Source of the DNA: CAZUVM01 sp964623885
GTDB taxonomy: Bacteria > Verrucomicrobiota > Verrucomicrobiia > Limisphaerales > UBA8199
Direction of reading: 5' to 3'
DNA: 54,595 nucleotides
Assembly: GCA_964623885.1 (NCBI GenBank)
Contig: CAZUVM010000098.1
Span: 1-54,595, forward strand
Part shown: positions 26,136-33,926 of the stretch, piece by piece
Position numbering within the stretch: the first letter of the stretch is position 1
How the letters are laid out: every line of letters starts with the position of its first letter
The notes under the pieces: model-generated
The model's input: the letters and a program-made list of their open reading frames with translations, nothing else
Database searches by the model: none
Told to the model about the DNA's origin: nothing
Program-made: the position numbers and the translations under genes

Positions 26136-27266
26136 CTAATCGTTGTCGTCCTTGTTTCCGCGAATCGGAATCAGGCTGCCGAATAATCCATGTGATTCAC
26201 CCTCCGGGCCGGCCGTAAAGAACAGTGTTTCCGGGGATCCTGCAGATCCGCCGTTGCCAAACGTGAGTGCCCACAAACCATCGATCATTAGAGGTCCTTC
26301 GTGCATTCCTTTAAGGAAACCGCGGAAATCTCCATCGGCCTCGAAGCTCATGATTGTGCCACTGCCGAAGTTACCGACCAGCAATTTGCCTCCAGCTTTG
26401 CCAAAGCTGTCCGGTGCCAAGGCCAAACCCCACGGTGAATTTAGCTCACGCAAGTGCCCGCCCGCCGCAGAACCGGTCGCAAAACGATGGAACTTGCCGT
26501 TATTGGGATCGAACACGTCGATTAAACCGTGGCCATTTCCGGGCACATCATCATGCGCGTCAGCATCTTGCATTGCATATGTCACGAAGACCGTCCCATC
26601 AATTAACTGCACGTTAAAAGGAGCGTAGCCGGCAGGGGCCTTGTGGTCTGTGAATTGTCCTGCTGGTTGAAGATTTCCGTCGTAGGCCTCAATCATGTTT
26701 TGATGAAAATTCGCCACCAAGAGGACGGGACCATTCATGTTGGTCGCAAGGGTGATGCCTTTGTAGACGGCATTAGAGTTCGACAGCAGAACTTCCGCGT
26801 TCGTTCCCAAACTCCCACGCCACCCGGAGATAGTCCCATCTTCGCTGGCGAAGATAAAGATATCGCCGTGAAACTTTCCGGTGCCGTTAAACAATTGTCC
26901 GGTCGGCGTGCCTTCACCGGGAATGTTCACTACGAGCCCAAGACGGGTGACGTGCATCATTCCACCCATATCATTCGTTACGGAATACAATGTGGCTTTA
27001 CCAGTGCCGTTGTCGCTAATCCAGAATGGACTGGTTGAGCTGAACGACACACCCCAGGAGTTCACCAGGTTGGTGTCCTGGAGAGCGGCCACACCCGGAA
27101 GATCGGAGACCAGGTTGATCTGACGGTAATGACCACCTCCATCGTTATCAGCGAGAAGCGTGGATGTGGCCAAAGCGGCTGATATGCCGACGGCCCACAG
27201 ACAAGCCGTGCGCCGGAACGCCGGTCGGGAGAAGTTTATTGCTAATTTGCTTGTTATGTTAGTCAT
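26136..27266 (-). CDS. TIGR03118-type secreted beta-propeller-like protein
   Basis: A protein of 376 residues from ATG 27266. After a signal peptide (about 1-38, ending STLLADNDGG) the sequence matches the TIGR03118 family opening (NLVSDLPGVAALQDTNLVNSWG, then SPFWISDNGTGKATLYS) and shows a series of strand repeats typical of NHL/propeller-like folds (DIFIFASEDGTISGW, LLVANFHQNMIEAYDG, FVTYAMQDADAHDDVPG, KLLVGNFGSGTIMSFEADG). Its role is not known; it is presumably extracellular. A start at 27305 would add 13 polar residues. Upstream (27267-27628) I see no promoter or gene. Confidence 0.85.
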   Translation of the reverse strand: MTNITSKLAINFSRPAFRRTACLWAVGISAALATSTLLADNDGGGHYRQINLVSDLPGVAALQDTNLVNSWGVSFSSTSPFWISDNGTGKATLYSVTNDMGGMMHVTRLGLVVNIPGEGTPTGQLFNGTGKFHGDIFIFASEDGTISGWRGSLGTNAEVLLSNSNAVYKGITLATNMNGPVLLVANFHQNMIEAYDGNLQPAGQFTDHKAPAGYAPFNVQLIDGTVFVTYAMQDADAHDDVPGNGHGLIDVFDPNNGKFHRFATGSAAGGHLRELNSPWGLALAPDSFGKAGGKLLVGNFGSGTIMSFEADGDFRGFLKGMHEGPLMIDGLWALTFGNGGSAGSPETLFFTAGPEGESHGLFGSLIPIRGNKDDND

Positions 27267-27628
27267 ACTGCCTTTGTGTTTTTTGTTTTGGTTGGAGTGG
27301 CCCACCTTCCTCGTTGCGATTAAAGCGGAAGCGCCTGTTCACGCCTGCGAGGGATCGAGTCACTTGGTACTCGGAATTGGTAGTTCGGACCGGGCCGCTG
27401 CAGCGACCAAATGGGCTGGCCCAAGTCCGTGTTCTGATGAGTTTGAAATCGGATCAATGGCGATGGCATGAACATTGGTTTTTTCGCTCGCTTACTTTTA
27501 TCCCCCGCGTGGGATCAATGCGTCAGTCCCATCCTTACGATGCATGAACACCGCTTTGGTTCCCGGGCAGAAGTATTGGATTTCATGCCTGGTGATTTGG
27601 ATCGACCGCTGGCCCACTGAGATCCGAG
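27267..27628. other. Gene-free stretch, nothing recognised
   Basis: This 362-bp spacer separates the porin gene (ending at 27629) from the TIGR03118 gene. I found no convincing gene on either strand, no strong hairpin and no sigma-54-like element; the promoter of the TIGR03118 gene must lie here. Confidence 0.4.
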
Positions 27629-28999
27629 TCAGAACCCATAGGATAACTGGAAGACGAACAGATTATGATCTTCATCAGGATCGTTGCTGTGGTGGAATTC
27701 ATAATCTCCTTCAAACAGCAGAGTATTGCTGAAGTAATAAACGTATCCCAAGGTATATCGGTCGGTGTTGATTCCCTGCGAGCTGTCCCGTTTAGCATCA
27801 TAACGTCCGACAAGTTCGAGGTTGTTCACAATCGGGACATCCAGGTTGAGACCGGCCAGCTTGTACGAACCCTGGACCCACCATCCTCGGGGATGAATGG
27901 TTCCAACATCAGCCGTGTCGAGCCAGGTATGAATGTATTCGCCCTTTATTTCGATATTTGAACCCAGGTGAAGCGCGCCGTCGAGGACCGCGGCAGACCA
28001 TTGGTGTTGATCGGCATCGTCCCACGGACCAGTCTGGCCTGACACGCCGAGCTCGAAATCGTAATGAGCCTTCCAGGGTTTTAACCAGCCAAGCCGCCCG
28101 CCCGCGCTGGGCGAGCCGTGCAGATTGCCAAAGGTGCCGTCGCTTTTGACGCCGATATTTCCGCCCAGATCCAGTTGATCGTGGTTCGCCGAACCATCAT
28201 TGGAACTGGGCCCATTAGCAGCATAAACTGCATAGGTTAAGCTCTGGCCGGCATCGCCAACCGGCACGGCCCCTCGAAACTGGACTCCGGCTCCACTGCC
28301 GGGCACCAAATCGCGCGGCAGGGGGTCGTCAGGGATTTTATTGAGCCAACCGGCGCCACGTTCGCTGTAAGTGCCCAGAGGAAGCAGCATCAGGCCTCCA
28401 ACAAAGGTCGAATAATCGCTGAAGGTGTAGTCAATCGTGGCGAAAGTGAGGCCAATAGTAGTGCTCGAGCCGCTGTCGTGCGACGTATTCGGACTGGTTG
28501 GAGTCGAGGTGTTTTGTAAGGTAATGTCGAACCCGGCCTCAAACAGGATATTATCGTGCGCCCGAAACAAGAATATGGGCGCGAAATCGGCCAGGGCAAA
28601 TGCACTGTGTGAACCGTCGACTTTGCCGAACTGGACCTCGGCGTCACCGGCCATCATGAAATTGTGTGAAGCCGATGGAGCTGAAGCCACAGGGCGGATC
28701 GGTTGCAGGGAAGGCGCCGGTTCAGTCGGTGGTGGTGTGCTGACGACTGACTTTTGGGAGTCCTGGATCTGCTGTTTAAGCTTTTGGATTTCCTGCTGAT
28801 CCGATTCGTGTTGTTTCTGAGACTCCTCAAGTTTCTTTTGGTCGCTTTCGTGAGCCTTTTCGAGTTGATCGAGTCGTCGGCCTTGTTGGAGAACGGCATC
28901 CTTTAATGCGTTGAAGTCCTCCTGGGAGATGTCGGCCGCGCGTGAGGCTAAAGCCAAACCGGCCACGCAGACGAATATAAGGGCGCGCTTTGTGGTCAT
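27629..28999 (-). CDS. Outer-membrane porin with N-terminal coiled coil
   Basis: A protein of 456 residues from ATG 28999, with signal peptide MTTKRALIFVCVAGLALASRA. A coiled coil follows (residues about 25-80, QLEKAHESDQKKLEESQKQHES), then a Pro-rich linker and a beta-barrel of alternating strands rich in Gly, Tyr and Trp. It ends in aromatic Phe (FVFQLSYGF), as outer-membrane barrels do. The coiled coil probably trimerises and binds peptidoglycan, as in OprP-like porins. It is the last gene of the redox run, 59 bp after a small cytochrome. The longer upstream frame overlaps that cytochrome and lacks a signal peptide. Confidence 0.87.
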   Translation of the reverse strand: MTTKRALIFVCVAGLALASRAADISQEDFNALKDAVLQQGRRLDQLEKAHESDQKKLEESQKQHESDQQEIQKLKQQIQDSQKSVVSTPPPTEPAPSLQPIRPVASAPSASHNFMMAGDAEVQFGKVDGSHSAFALADFAPIFLFRAHDNILFEAGFDITLQNTSTPTSPNTSHDSGSSTTIGLTFATIDYTFSDYSTFVGGLMLLPLGTYSERGAGWLNKIPDDPLPRDLVPGSGAGVQFRGAVPVGDAGQSLTYAVYAANGPSSNDGSANHDQLDLGGNIGVKSDGTFGNLHGSPSAGGRLGWLKPWKAHYDFELGVSGQTGPWDDADQHQWSAAVLDGALHLGSNIEIKGEYIHTWLDTADVGTIHPRGWWVQGSYKLAGLNLDVPIVNNLELVGRYDAKRDSSQGINTDRYTLGYVYYFSNTLLFEGDYEFHHSNDPDEDHNLFVFQLSYGF

Positions 29000-29058
29000 G
29001 AATGTAAATACGATGGCGTTCGCGCTCGGTATCGTTTTATAGGTGGGATGTCGGGGAA

Positions 29059-29406
29059 TCAGGCGCCGCTGTCTTCCTGGAGATATTTCAAAATGGTCCG
29101 TGCCTGCTCCGCGGGCAGATTGGCCCGCGTGCGCATGTGAAGCAGGATGGTTTTCCACTGCGCCTCCGTTCGTTCGGGGGCATAGCGTTCCGGATGACAG
29201 CGATTGCAGTGGATCGCATACAATTCGGCGCCGGTGAGTTTTTTTGAGGCCTTGGCTTTGGCCGGTGGCGGCGCCGGTTTCGTCGGCTTCGCGTCGTCTC
29301 GCGCCATTAATTGGAATCCTGTCAGCGATGAACAGATGCCTGCCAACACCAGAACAAGACCGCACCGTGCTTGGGGTCTACGGAGTTTTTTGATCGGTAG
29401 TTTCAT
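29059..29406 (-). CDS. Small monoheme c-type cytochrome
   Basis: A 115-residue periplasmic cytochrome. After a signal/anchor segment (residues 12-32) and a Pro/Lys-rich linker comes one heme site C67-NR-C70-H71, then YAPERTEAQWKTILLHM with M91 as the likely sixth ligand, then ILKYLQ. It is clearly paralogous to the cytochrome at 33350-33700 (same C-x2-CH, YAP, W, M and YL spacing). The ATG overlaps the stop of the diheme gene upstream by 4 bp, so the two are made together, and a porin follows 59 bp later. Likely an electron carrier between the diheme protein and the outer membrane. Confidence 0.87.
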   Translation of the reverse strand: MKLPIKKLRRPQARCGLVLVLAGICSSLTGFQLMARDDAKPTKPAPPPAKAKASKKLTGAELYAIHCNRCHPERYAPERTEAQWKTILLHMRTRANLPAEQARTILKYLQEDSGA

Positions 29407-30863
29407 TCAAAGGGACTTTTTTCTTCGGGAACTTTTACCGTTGATATGGGAGCGCTGCCGGGTTCCTCTTTTTCATTGCGGACAGCGCTGACCTCGTCCG
29501 GTGAGACTTCCTTTCCTGAGTTGCCGAATGAGTTGTAGACGAAGGTAAGCGCGCTGGCGATGTCCTGGTCCGTGAGGGGGAATTTTGGCATGGCATTGTT
29601 GAAATGCTGGCTGTTCACAACGACCTCACCCTGCAACCCGTTCACGACTACCTTTATCGCCCGATGTTTGTCCGAGTTGAGGAAGTCGGATCCGGCCAGC
29701 GGAGGGAATCGACCAGGGATTCCTTGTCCGGTGGACTGGTGACAGGCGGCGCAGATTGTGCCGAAGAGCCGTCGGCCATTCTCTATTTTTTCGGATTTTG
29801 AGAGGCCCGAATAAATTGGGGCAATGCCGCGTGGCGCGCCTTCTTCGACCCACGCTTTGATTGCTTCGCGTTCTTCCGCCGTTATTGCAACCGATTCGGG
29901 ACCATTGGCGGTTGGCATCGGTTGTTTGAAGTAGGTTCCGTGCCAACTATCCCATACGCGTCGTTTGATCTCCCAACGCTTTGAGGATGCAGTATCGTAA
30001 TCCAACCAGTTTGCGAGGACTTGGCTTTGTTCGTTATGACAGCGGCCGCATTTTCCCATCAGGATTGGCAACACGTCGCGAAGGTAGGTTGGGCCTGTTG
30101 CAACCAAGGCGGATGGTCGCTCCTGGCGTACCGCATATGTTTTTGTCTTTGTGTCGGTTCGAGAGGTGCCGCTTTTTATCTCGGGGAGCTGGGTTGGCGT
30201 CGTTGCTGCGATGAGCGCGCGGTTATATGAGAGTAGCAAAAGACCGCCCAGCGGCAGGACCATAACCTGCCGTGCTCGCCGTAACAGCATCGCCTTTGAA
30301 CCTGCCAGTCCACTCAATGCTGAGCCTTTTGAATCGGCCTCGAGCCCACGGTAAAGACGACCCACAGCTCCATCGGGGTTTGGCTCGGTCGAGCTGGTCC
30401 TTGCTGACGGGCTGAAGTCTTCAAGAAAGTAATCTGGGGCGAGGTGGGAGCGGCTGCGGGGCACTTTCGTTCCCGGCCTTATCCACATGCAGTGGCACTC
30501 TTCACAGAAGTACTGGCGCTCGATAAGGCCCAGCTCCGCCATCAGGCCCATCGCCAGATTAGTGAACAACGATTTTTCGGTGAACTGTGGATAATCCACC
30601 CGGAAGGATTTGCACTCTGGGCAGCGAATCGCTGGCTGCAACCGAGGATCCGCACTTTGCTCGCGCAGGAGTTTTTCTCCGCGTTCGGCGTCACTGGCTG
30701 CTGTTTCGAGGCGCGCTCCGGCGCGCCGCGGTGATATGAACCAAAGCTTGGCTTGACCCGACTCTGCACGGGTGTGGGCACAAATACCCGCCTCGATGAG
30801 GAGTTGCTGGGCCGATTGCGCCTGAGCGAGGTTCTCGAAAAGTGCTACTCGAATCATGTTCAT
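29403..30863 (-). CDS. Fusion: DUF2007-like domain, zinc ribbon, membrane segment, two cytochrome c domains
   Basis: A 486-residue protein from ATG 30863 that appears to span the inner membrane. Residues 1-70 resemble the DUF2007 putative signal-transducing domain (VALFENLAQAQSAQQLLIEAG). A zinc ribbon follows (C81-PE-C84 and C120-EE-C123). One membrane segment (about 199-220) with basic residues just before it (RRARQ) predicts N-in/C-out. The outer half carries heme 1 (C272-GR-C275-H276, in DVLPILMGKCGRCHN, like Planctomycetes-type cytochromes) and heme 2 (C371-AA-C374-H375, with M425 in NNAMPKFPL as sixth ligand), the latter like cytochrome domains fused to copper nitrite reductases. There is no signal peptide. 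An upstream start at 30950 would only add an unconserved stretch. It is coupled to the monoheme gene by ATGA. Confidence 0.85.
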   Translation of the reverse strand: MNMIRVALFENLAQAQSAQQLLIEAGICAHTRAESGQAKLWFISPRRAGARLETAASDAERGEKLLREQSADPRLQPAIRCPECKSFRVDYPQFTEKSLFTNLAMGLMAELGLIERQYFCEECHCMWIRPGTKVPRSRSHLAPDYFLEDFSPSARTSSTEPNPDGAVGRLYRGLEADSKGSALSGLAGSKAMLLRRARQVMVLPLGGLLLLSYNRALIAATTPTQLPEIKSGTSRTDTKTKTYAVRQERPSALVATGPTYLRDVLPILMGKCGRCHNEQSQVLANWLDYDTASSKRWEIKRRVWDSWHGTYFKQPMPTANGPESVAITAEEREAIKAWVEEGAPRGIAPIYSGLSKSEKIENGRRLFGTICAACHQSTGQGIPGRFPPLAGSDFLNSDKHRAIKVVVNGLQGEVVVNSQHFNNAMPKFPLTDQDIASALTFVYNSFGNSGKEVSPDEVSAVRNEKEEPGSAPISTVKVPEEKSPFE

Positions 30864-31144
30864 AGTGCTTCGTAACCCCTTCGAAATGAGATGCGTCAGT
30901 CTGGATCTTGTTCCTGGAACCTTCGAAACAGGAGGGCTTTGGGATGGCACACGGTTTGAATCGCCAAAGCCCGCCTTCCTCCCACTCAGGAGGAAAAGTC
31001 TTTATAGCAGGTCAGGACTGCTCGTCCCTTAAGAGCCGGATTGGAGTAAGGCTTTCGAAGATTTCCGGTTTGGGGATCGTCCGCCTGTTATTGAAATGCT
31101 CATATTCCTTAGTCCTGGTTGGTTGGTTGGTTTGATAGAATCTA
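30864..31144 (-). promoter_or_regulatory. Long, structured 5' leader of the diheme cytochrome operon
   Basis: The predicted transcript from the sigma-54-like promoter at 31155-31170 would carry about 280 nt before the ATG at 30863. The region holds a tight hairpin (TTCCTCC-N6-GGAGGAA, 30976-30995) and a longer one (GGGCTTTGG with CCAAAGCCC, arms near 30934-30942 and 30964-30972). I could not match it to a known riboswitch. It may be a regulatory leader or a dispersed repeat. Confidence 0.35.
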
Positions 31145-31154
31145 AGTGCAGGTG

Positions 31155-31170
31155 AGCAGTCTCAATGCCA
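31155..31170 (-). promoter_or_regulatory. Sigma-54-like promoter B (diheme cytochrome/porin operon)
   Basis: Read on the minus strand, TGGCATT-N4-CTGCT has GG and GC exactly 10 nt apart. The predicted start is near 31144. It is weaker than promoter A but has a perfect GGTCCG-N4-CGGACC dyad 97.5 bp upstream of the predicted start, the same distance as at promoter A. Confidence 0.5.
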
Positions 31171-31233
31171 CCGCCTAATGCGGCGGATTTGTGGGGGATT
31201 TCTGATCAAAGACGCCGTTCAACTGCTTTGAAC

Positions 31234-31271
31234 GGTCCGTTCCCGGACCGCCGCACTTTTGAATCTGGACC
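31234..31271 (-). promoter_or_regulatory. Upstream activator sites for promoter B
   Basis: A perfect dyad GGTCCG-TTCC-CGGACC occupies 31234-31249 (14-bp if flanking C/G pairs are counted). A second half-site TGGACC lies at 31266-31271, its implied centre 22 bp further, about two helical turns. The next hairpin (CCGTTCAA / TTGAACGG, 31215-31234) abuts the dyad. The region is also just past the porin stop at 31303, so a terminator role for the hairpins is possible. Confidence 0.55.
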
Positions 31272-31302
31272 TCTTTGTGAAGAAGACGCGCGGAACAGGA
31301 AG

Positions 31303-32517
31303 TCAGAATTTCACTGTGACCTGCGCGGCTACCAGTTGTTCCCCTTGCTGCAGTTCGGCCTGGCGATGGCCGAAGCTATACTGAAGCTTCGTTTGTAGAT
31401 GACGAGTGAACCGATAGCCCAAGGCAAAATCGATCCTGTACATATCGTTGCCCCACGGCTCCTGGCCGCCCAAACCGTTGTCTATCGTGGCGTAAAACGT
31501 CTGATTCCACCGAGCCGCGGCGTAAAGACCCGAGGTTATTTTGTATTTGGCTTCGACATAGTACGCAAGCAGGTCCGCATTGCCAACGTTGGGCACCTCG
31601 AACCTTGAAAGGAAAACCTCGCTCCAAAATTGCCAGTGAGCGTGGGCGTAGCTTAGATCATAACCCACCGTGAACTGGTCATAATCGCTCAGTCCTTTGC
31701 CGGATGGAAGGCTGCCTGCCGCATCGGTAGAGAGGTAGGGACCCACGCTGAGAGAAACTCCGTTGTTCCAGGCTGGACCAGGCCGGATGCCGAGCCGTCC
31801 ACTAAGAGTTGGGTAACGCCAAAGCGAGTCGCTCAAGTCCCAGGAATACGGATGCGAGGAGAGAGGAGCGTTTTTAATATCGAAGGCATAGTCGACCTTT
31901 CCAATCGTTCCAAAAAGTCCCCAACCAGTCGCATAAACAGGGCCCCAGATGATCGGCAGCCATGAGTCCTTCTGATCCGGTAAGTGTTTTCGTGCTAAAA
32001 AATCAGCTGGGGAGCTCGGGATATCATCATCGGATGCAGGTGTGAGGTTTTCATACGGCAATGGAGCGGTGATCAGCGGATTCTGCCAGGAATCGTGGCG
32101 TTGCACCCAGCTTCCCACGACCGTCGCGAACTTGCCGAACTGCAAGTTCAACGTTCCGTCTGTCCACGGAATCCACCGCAACAGATACTCGTCGGCTCTA
32201 GCCTCAAAGTCCGCTTCCCCAGGATCGAACCCATGGTCCAGTCGTGCTTGGACAAAAACATAGAAATGATCGCCGAGATGGGAATCCAGGAACAGGCTCA
32301 GGCGCGGGTTGAAGAAACTCTCATCCTCAAACAGCAACCCTGGCGGCCGTTGATCGACGTAATAACCTTCGAGATCGAGCAGGCCGGACAATTCCGCGCT
32401 GAAGAAGCCGTTGTGACTTTTCAGCGTCAGCGAATTGTCAACTGCGTCCAGCCATTGCTGGCATTGTGCGGCGGTCTCAAAGACCAGCAAAGCCAAGGCT
32501 AGGAGGAGGACCTTCAT
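31303..32517 (-). CDS. Outer-membrane beta-barrel porin
   Basis: A 404-residue protein with signal peptide (residues 1-19, VFETAAQCQQ). The whole mature protein shows amphipathic strands and turns of a 16-strand-type porin (FYVFVQARLDHGF, GTLNLQFGKFATVVGSWVQRHDSW, HWQFWSEVFLSRFEVP, LYAAARWNQTFYA) and ends AAQVTVKF with C-terminal Phe. It is not closely similar to the porin at 27629 and lacks a coiled coil. It starts 6 bp after the stop of the cupredoxin-like gene, and I take the three genes 33700-31303 as one operon. In this context a barrel may house or pass an electron carrier, or let solutes in; the sequence cannot decide. Confidence 0.87.
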   Translation of the reverse strand: MKVLLLALALLVFETAAQCQQWLDAVDNSLTLKSHNGFFSAELSGLLDLEGYYVDQRPPGLLFEDESFFNPRLSLFLDSHLGDHFYVFVQARLDHGFDPGEADFEARADEYLLRWIPWTDGTLNLQFGKFATVVGSWVQRHDSWQNPLITAPLPYENLTPASDDDIPSSPADFLARKHLPDQKDSWLPIIWGPVYATGWGLFGTIGKVDYAFDIKNAPLSSHPYSWDLSDSLWRYPTLSGRLGIRPGPAWNNGVSLSVGPYLSTDAAGSLPSGKGLSDYDQFTVGYDLSYAHAHWQFWSEVFLSRFEVPNVGNADLLAYYVEAKYKITSGLYAAARWNQTFYATIDNGLGGQEPWGNDMYRIDFALGYRFTRHLQTKLQYSFGHRQAELQQGEQLVAAQVTVKF

Positions 32518-32523
32518 CCACGC

Positions 32524-33186
32524 CTATTTGGAATCGAAGTCCACGTGGAGCGTCTCGCCCGACTTCAGGGAAACAGGCTTTTCATACTCGTGTTTCTCGT
32601 CGGCCCAGGCTTTTAAGAGGTAATCTCCGGTGGGCAAATTGGTCAATCGGTACTCTCCATTAGTCTGCGTCGTCGTGAAATAAGGAGTGTCCAACACAAG
32701 GATGACGCCGCGCATGTGTTGATGAATTTCGCAGTATAGCTTCACCACACCGGGCTTATCGAACACGACTATTGGAGCAGGCCGGTCGTCCTTACGATAC
32801 CGTCCCAGGTCAAACCGCTTGGGTTTCGAATAAGAAAATACGTTATGGTAGAACTCGTCGGCATTTGGGAACGCAACGGCGGTGTTGGTCTGGACCGGCA
32901 GCAAGGCCGGATGAAACTGCATCCCTTGTTGTAGAACTTGTTTGGTCGGCCCGGGTGCGTTGGTAACTTGAGTTAGGAACCTGCCTTCGAGGTACACAAC
33001 AGCGGTCGGCGGCTCCGGTGCCACAATTTCCCCGACCTGACCGGGGTAGCGTGCGGTAGGAGTCGTCATCGGATCAGGCTTGGGTAATGTGACCTTTCCC
33101 TCAATCAGGCATTGGGCGGGGCTAAGGCTCCTGCATAAAAGAATTAACGTAAATGCAAAGCATCCAATTTTAACAAACCGATTCAC
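32524..33186 (-). CDS. Cupredoxin-like copper protein with carboxypeptidase-regulatory-like domain
   Basis: A protein of 220 residues from GTG 33186, which directly precedes a signal peptide (residues about 1-25). Type 1 copper ligands can be read: H114 (in FYHNVFS) and C152-x2-H155-x2-M158 (LYCEIHQHMRG), the usual blue-copper arrangement. The final 50 residues (TTTQTNGEYRLTNLPTGDYLLKAWAD) form a carboxypeptidase-regulatory-like beta domain. This combination is often annotated methylamine utilization protein, without good evidence for that role. An ATG at 33297 would add 37 residues of no signal character. Lying between a cytochrome and a porin, it probably shuttles electrons in the periplasm. 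Confidence 0.82.
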   Translation of the reverse strand: MNRFVKIGCFAFTLILLCRSLSPAQCLIEGKVTLPKPDPMTTPTARYPGQVGEIVAPEPPTAVVYLEGRFLTQVTNAPGPTKQVLQQGMQFHPALLPVQTNTAVAFPNADEFYHNVFSYSKPKRFDLGRYRKDDRPAPIVVFDKPGVVKLYCEIHQHMRGVILVLDTPYFTTTQTNGEYRLTNLPTGDYLLKAWADEKHEYEKPVSLKSGETLHVDFDSK

Positions 33187-33349
33187 GTCTAAGAGATACA
33201 ACTGGAACGGTGGGAAATAATAGGAAAAAAATAAATAAGGCCTAGGGATTGGTCCAGTACGCCATTCCTCCGGAGGCGGGAAGCACGATTCGAACAATTC
33301 TGCAGGTCTTCGGGCGATTTTTCGCCCACCGGCGGGCCATTAATTCATC

Positions 33350-33700
33350 TCAGCCTTTGCCGAAGGCTGTTTGATTAACGGCGGTTTGGCGTTTTGTGTG
33401 GGCTTGGGTCGTGCCTGGCGCGGATTGCTGTCTGCGAAGCAATTCGAGATAACGAAGGAGCAGCTTTTCCTTGGAGGGCTCCAGTTTTGCCTTTTTAGTC
33501 ATCTTACCGGCCCACAGTTGCCATTCCTCCGGCGCGTAATCAGTTGGTGCGTACATACGATGGCACTTTGCGCATTTTACATCATAGATTTTTTTTGCGG
33601 CTGCTTTCTGCTTCTCCGTCAAATCGTCCGTTCTGGCCACCACCGGAACCCACGCGAGCGCGAATAGCAAAAGCCAACGCCCCATGATGAGGGTGCGCAT
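33350..33700 (-). CDS. Small monoheme c-type cytochrome (operon leader)
   Basis: A protein of 116 residues from ATG 33700. A signal peptide (about 1-23) is followed by a helix, one heme site C43-AK-C46-H47, YAPEEWQLWAGKM with M67 as likely sixth ligand, and LLLRYLELL. It is a paralogue of the cytochrome at 29059. The predicted start of promoter A is near 33731, which would leave 4 nt before an alternative ATG at 33727 but 31 nt before 33700, so I prefer 33700. It heads the first redox/porin operon, 163 bp ahead of the copper protein. It is divergent from the sigma-54 regulator at 33927. Confidence 0.87.
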   Translation of the reverse strand: MRTLIMGRWLLLFALAWVPVVARTDDLTEKQKAAAKKIYDVKCAKCHRMYAPTDYAPEEWQLWAGKMTKKAKLEPSKEKLLLRYLELLRRQQSAPGTTQAHTKRQTAVNQTAFGKG

Positions 33701-33741
33701 TACCAAATTGTTAGGTGTGGTGGCCAACAGGCATCTCCTAA

Positions 33742-33757
33742 GGCAAGCCGCGTGCCA
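33742..33757 (-). promoter_or_regulatory. Sigma-54 promoter A (cytochrome/cupredoxin/porin operon)
   Basis: On the minus strand TGGCACG-N4-TTGCC matches the sigma-54 consensus TGGCACG-N4-TTGCW at every position but the last. GG (33756-33755) and GC (33744-33743) are 10 nt apart. The predicted start is near 33731. It lies in the spacer between the divergent redox operon and the sigma-54 regulator gene. Confidence 0.75.
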
Positions 33758-33820
33758 GTGGGGTTATGCAATGGTTTTAGGCCAGGAAACTTGCGGTTTT
33801 GCCCATCCACCAGGAACTGT

Positions 33821-33856
33821 GTTCCGCCTTCGGACCAACGACAACGGATTCGGACC
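33821..33856 (-). promoter_or_regulatory. Upstream activator sites for promoter A
   Basis: Site 1, GTTCCG-CCTT-CGGACC (33821-33836), fits the dyad GGTCCG-N4-CGGACC at 11 of 12 positions. Site 2 (33841-33856) keeps the CGGACC half, its centre 20 bp away. Both lie 97.5 and 117.5 bp upstream of the predicted start, the usual range for NtrC-type activators. Confidence 0.6.
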
Positions 33857-33926
33857 AAGGAGGGTTTTTTCTGGTTTTGTCGGGCTGCCGGGTTACATAC
33901 TATCTTATCAGCAGGGCGAATAGTTT

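Noticed and set aside
30945..30960. Plus-strand TGGCAC-N5-TTGAA resembling a sigma-54 promoter
   Set aside because: The -12 GC is missing (GA instead), there is no plus-strand gene downstream, and it lies within the hairpin-rich leader of a minus-strand operon.
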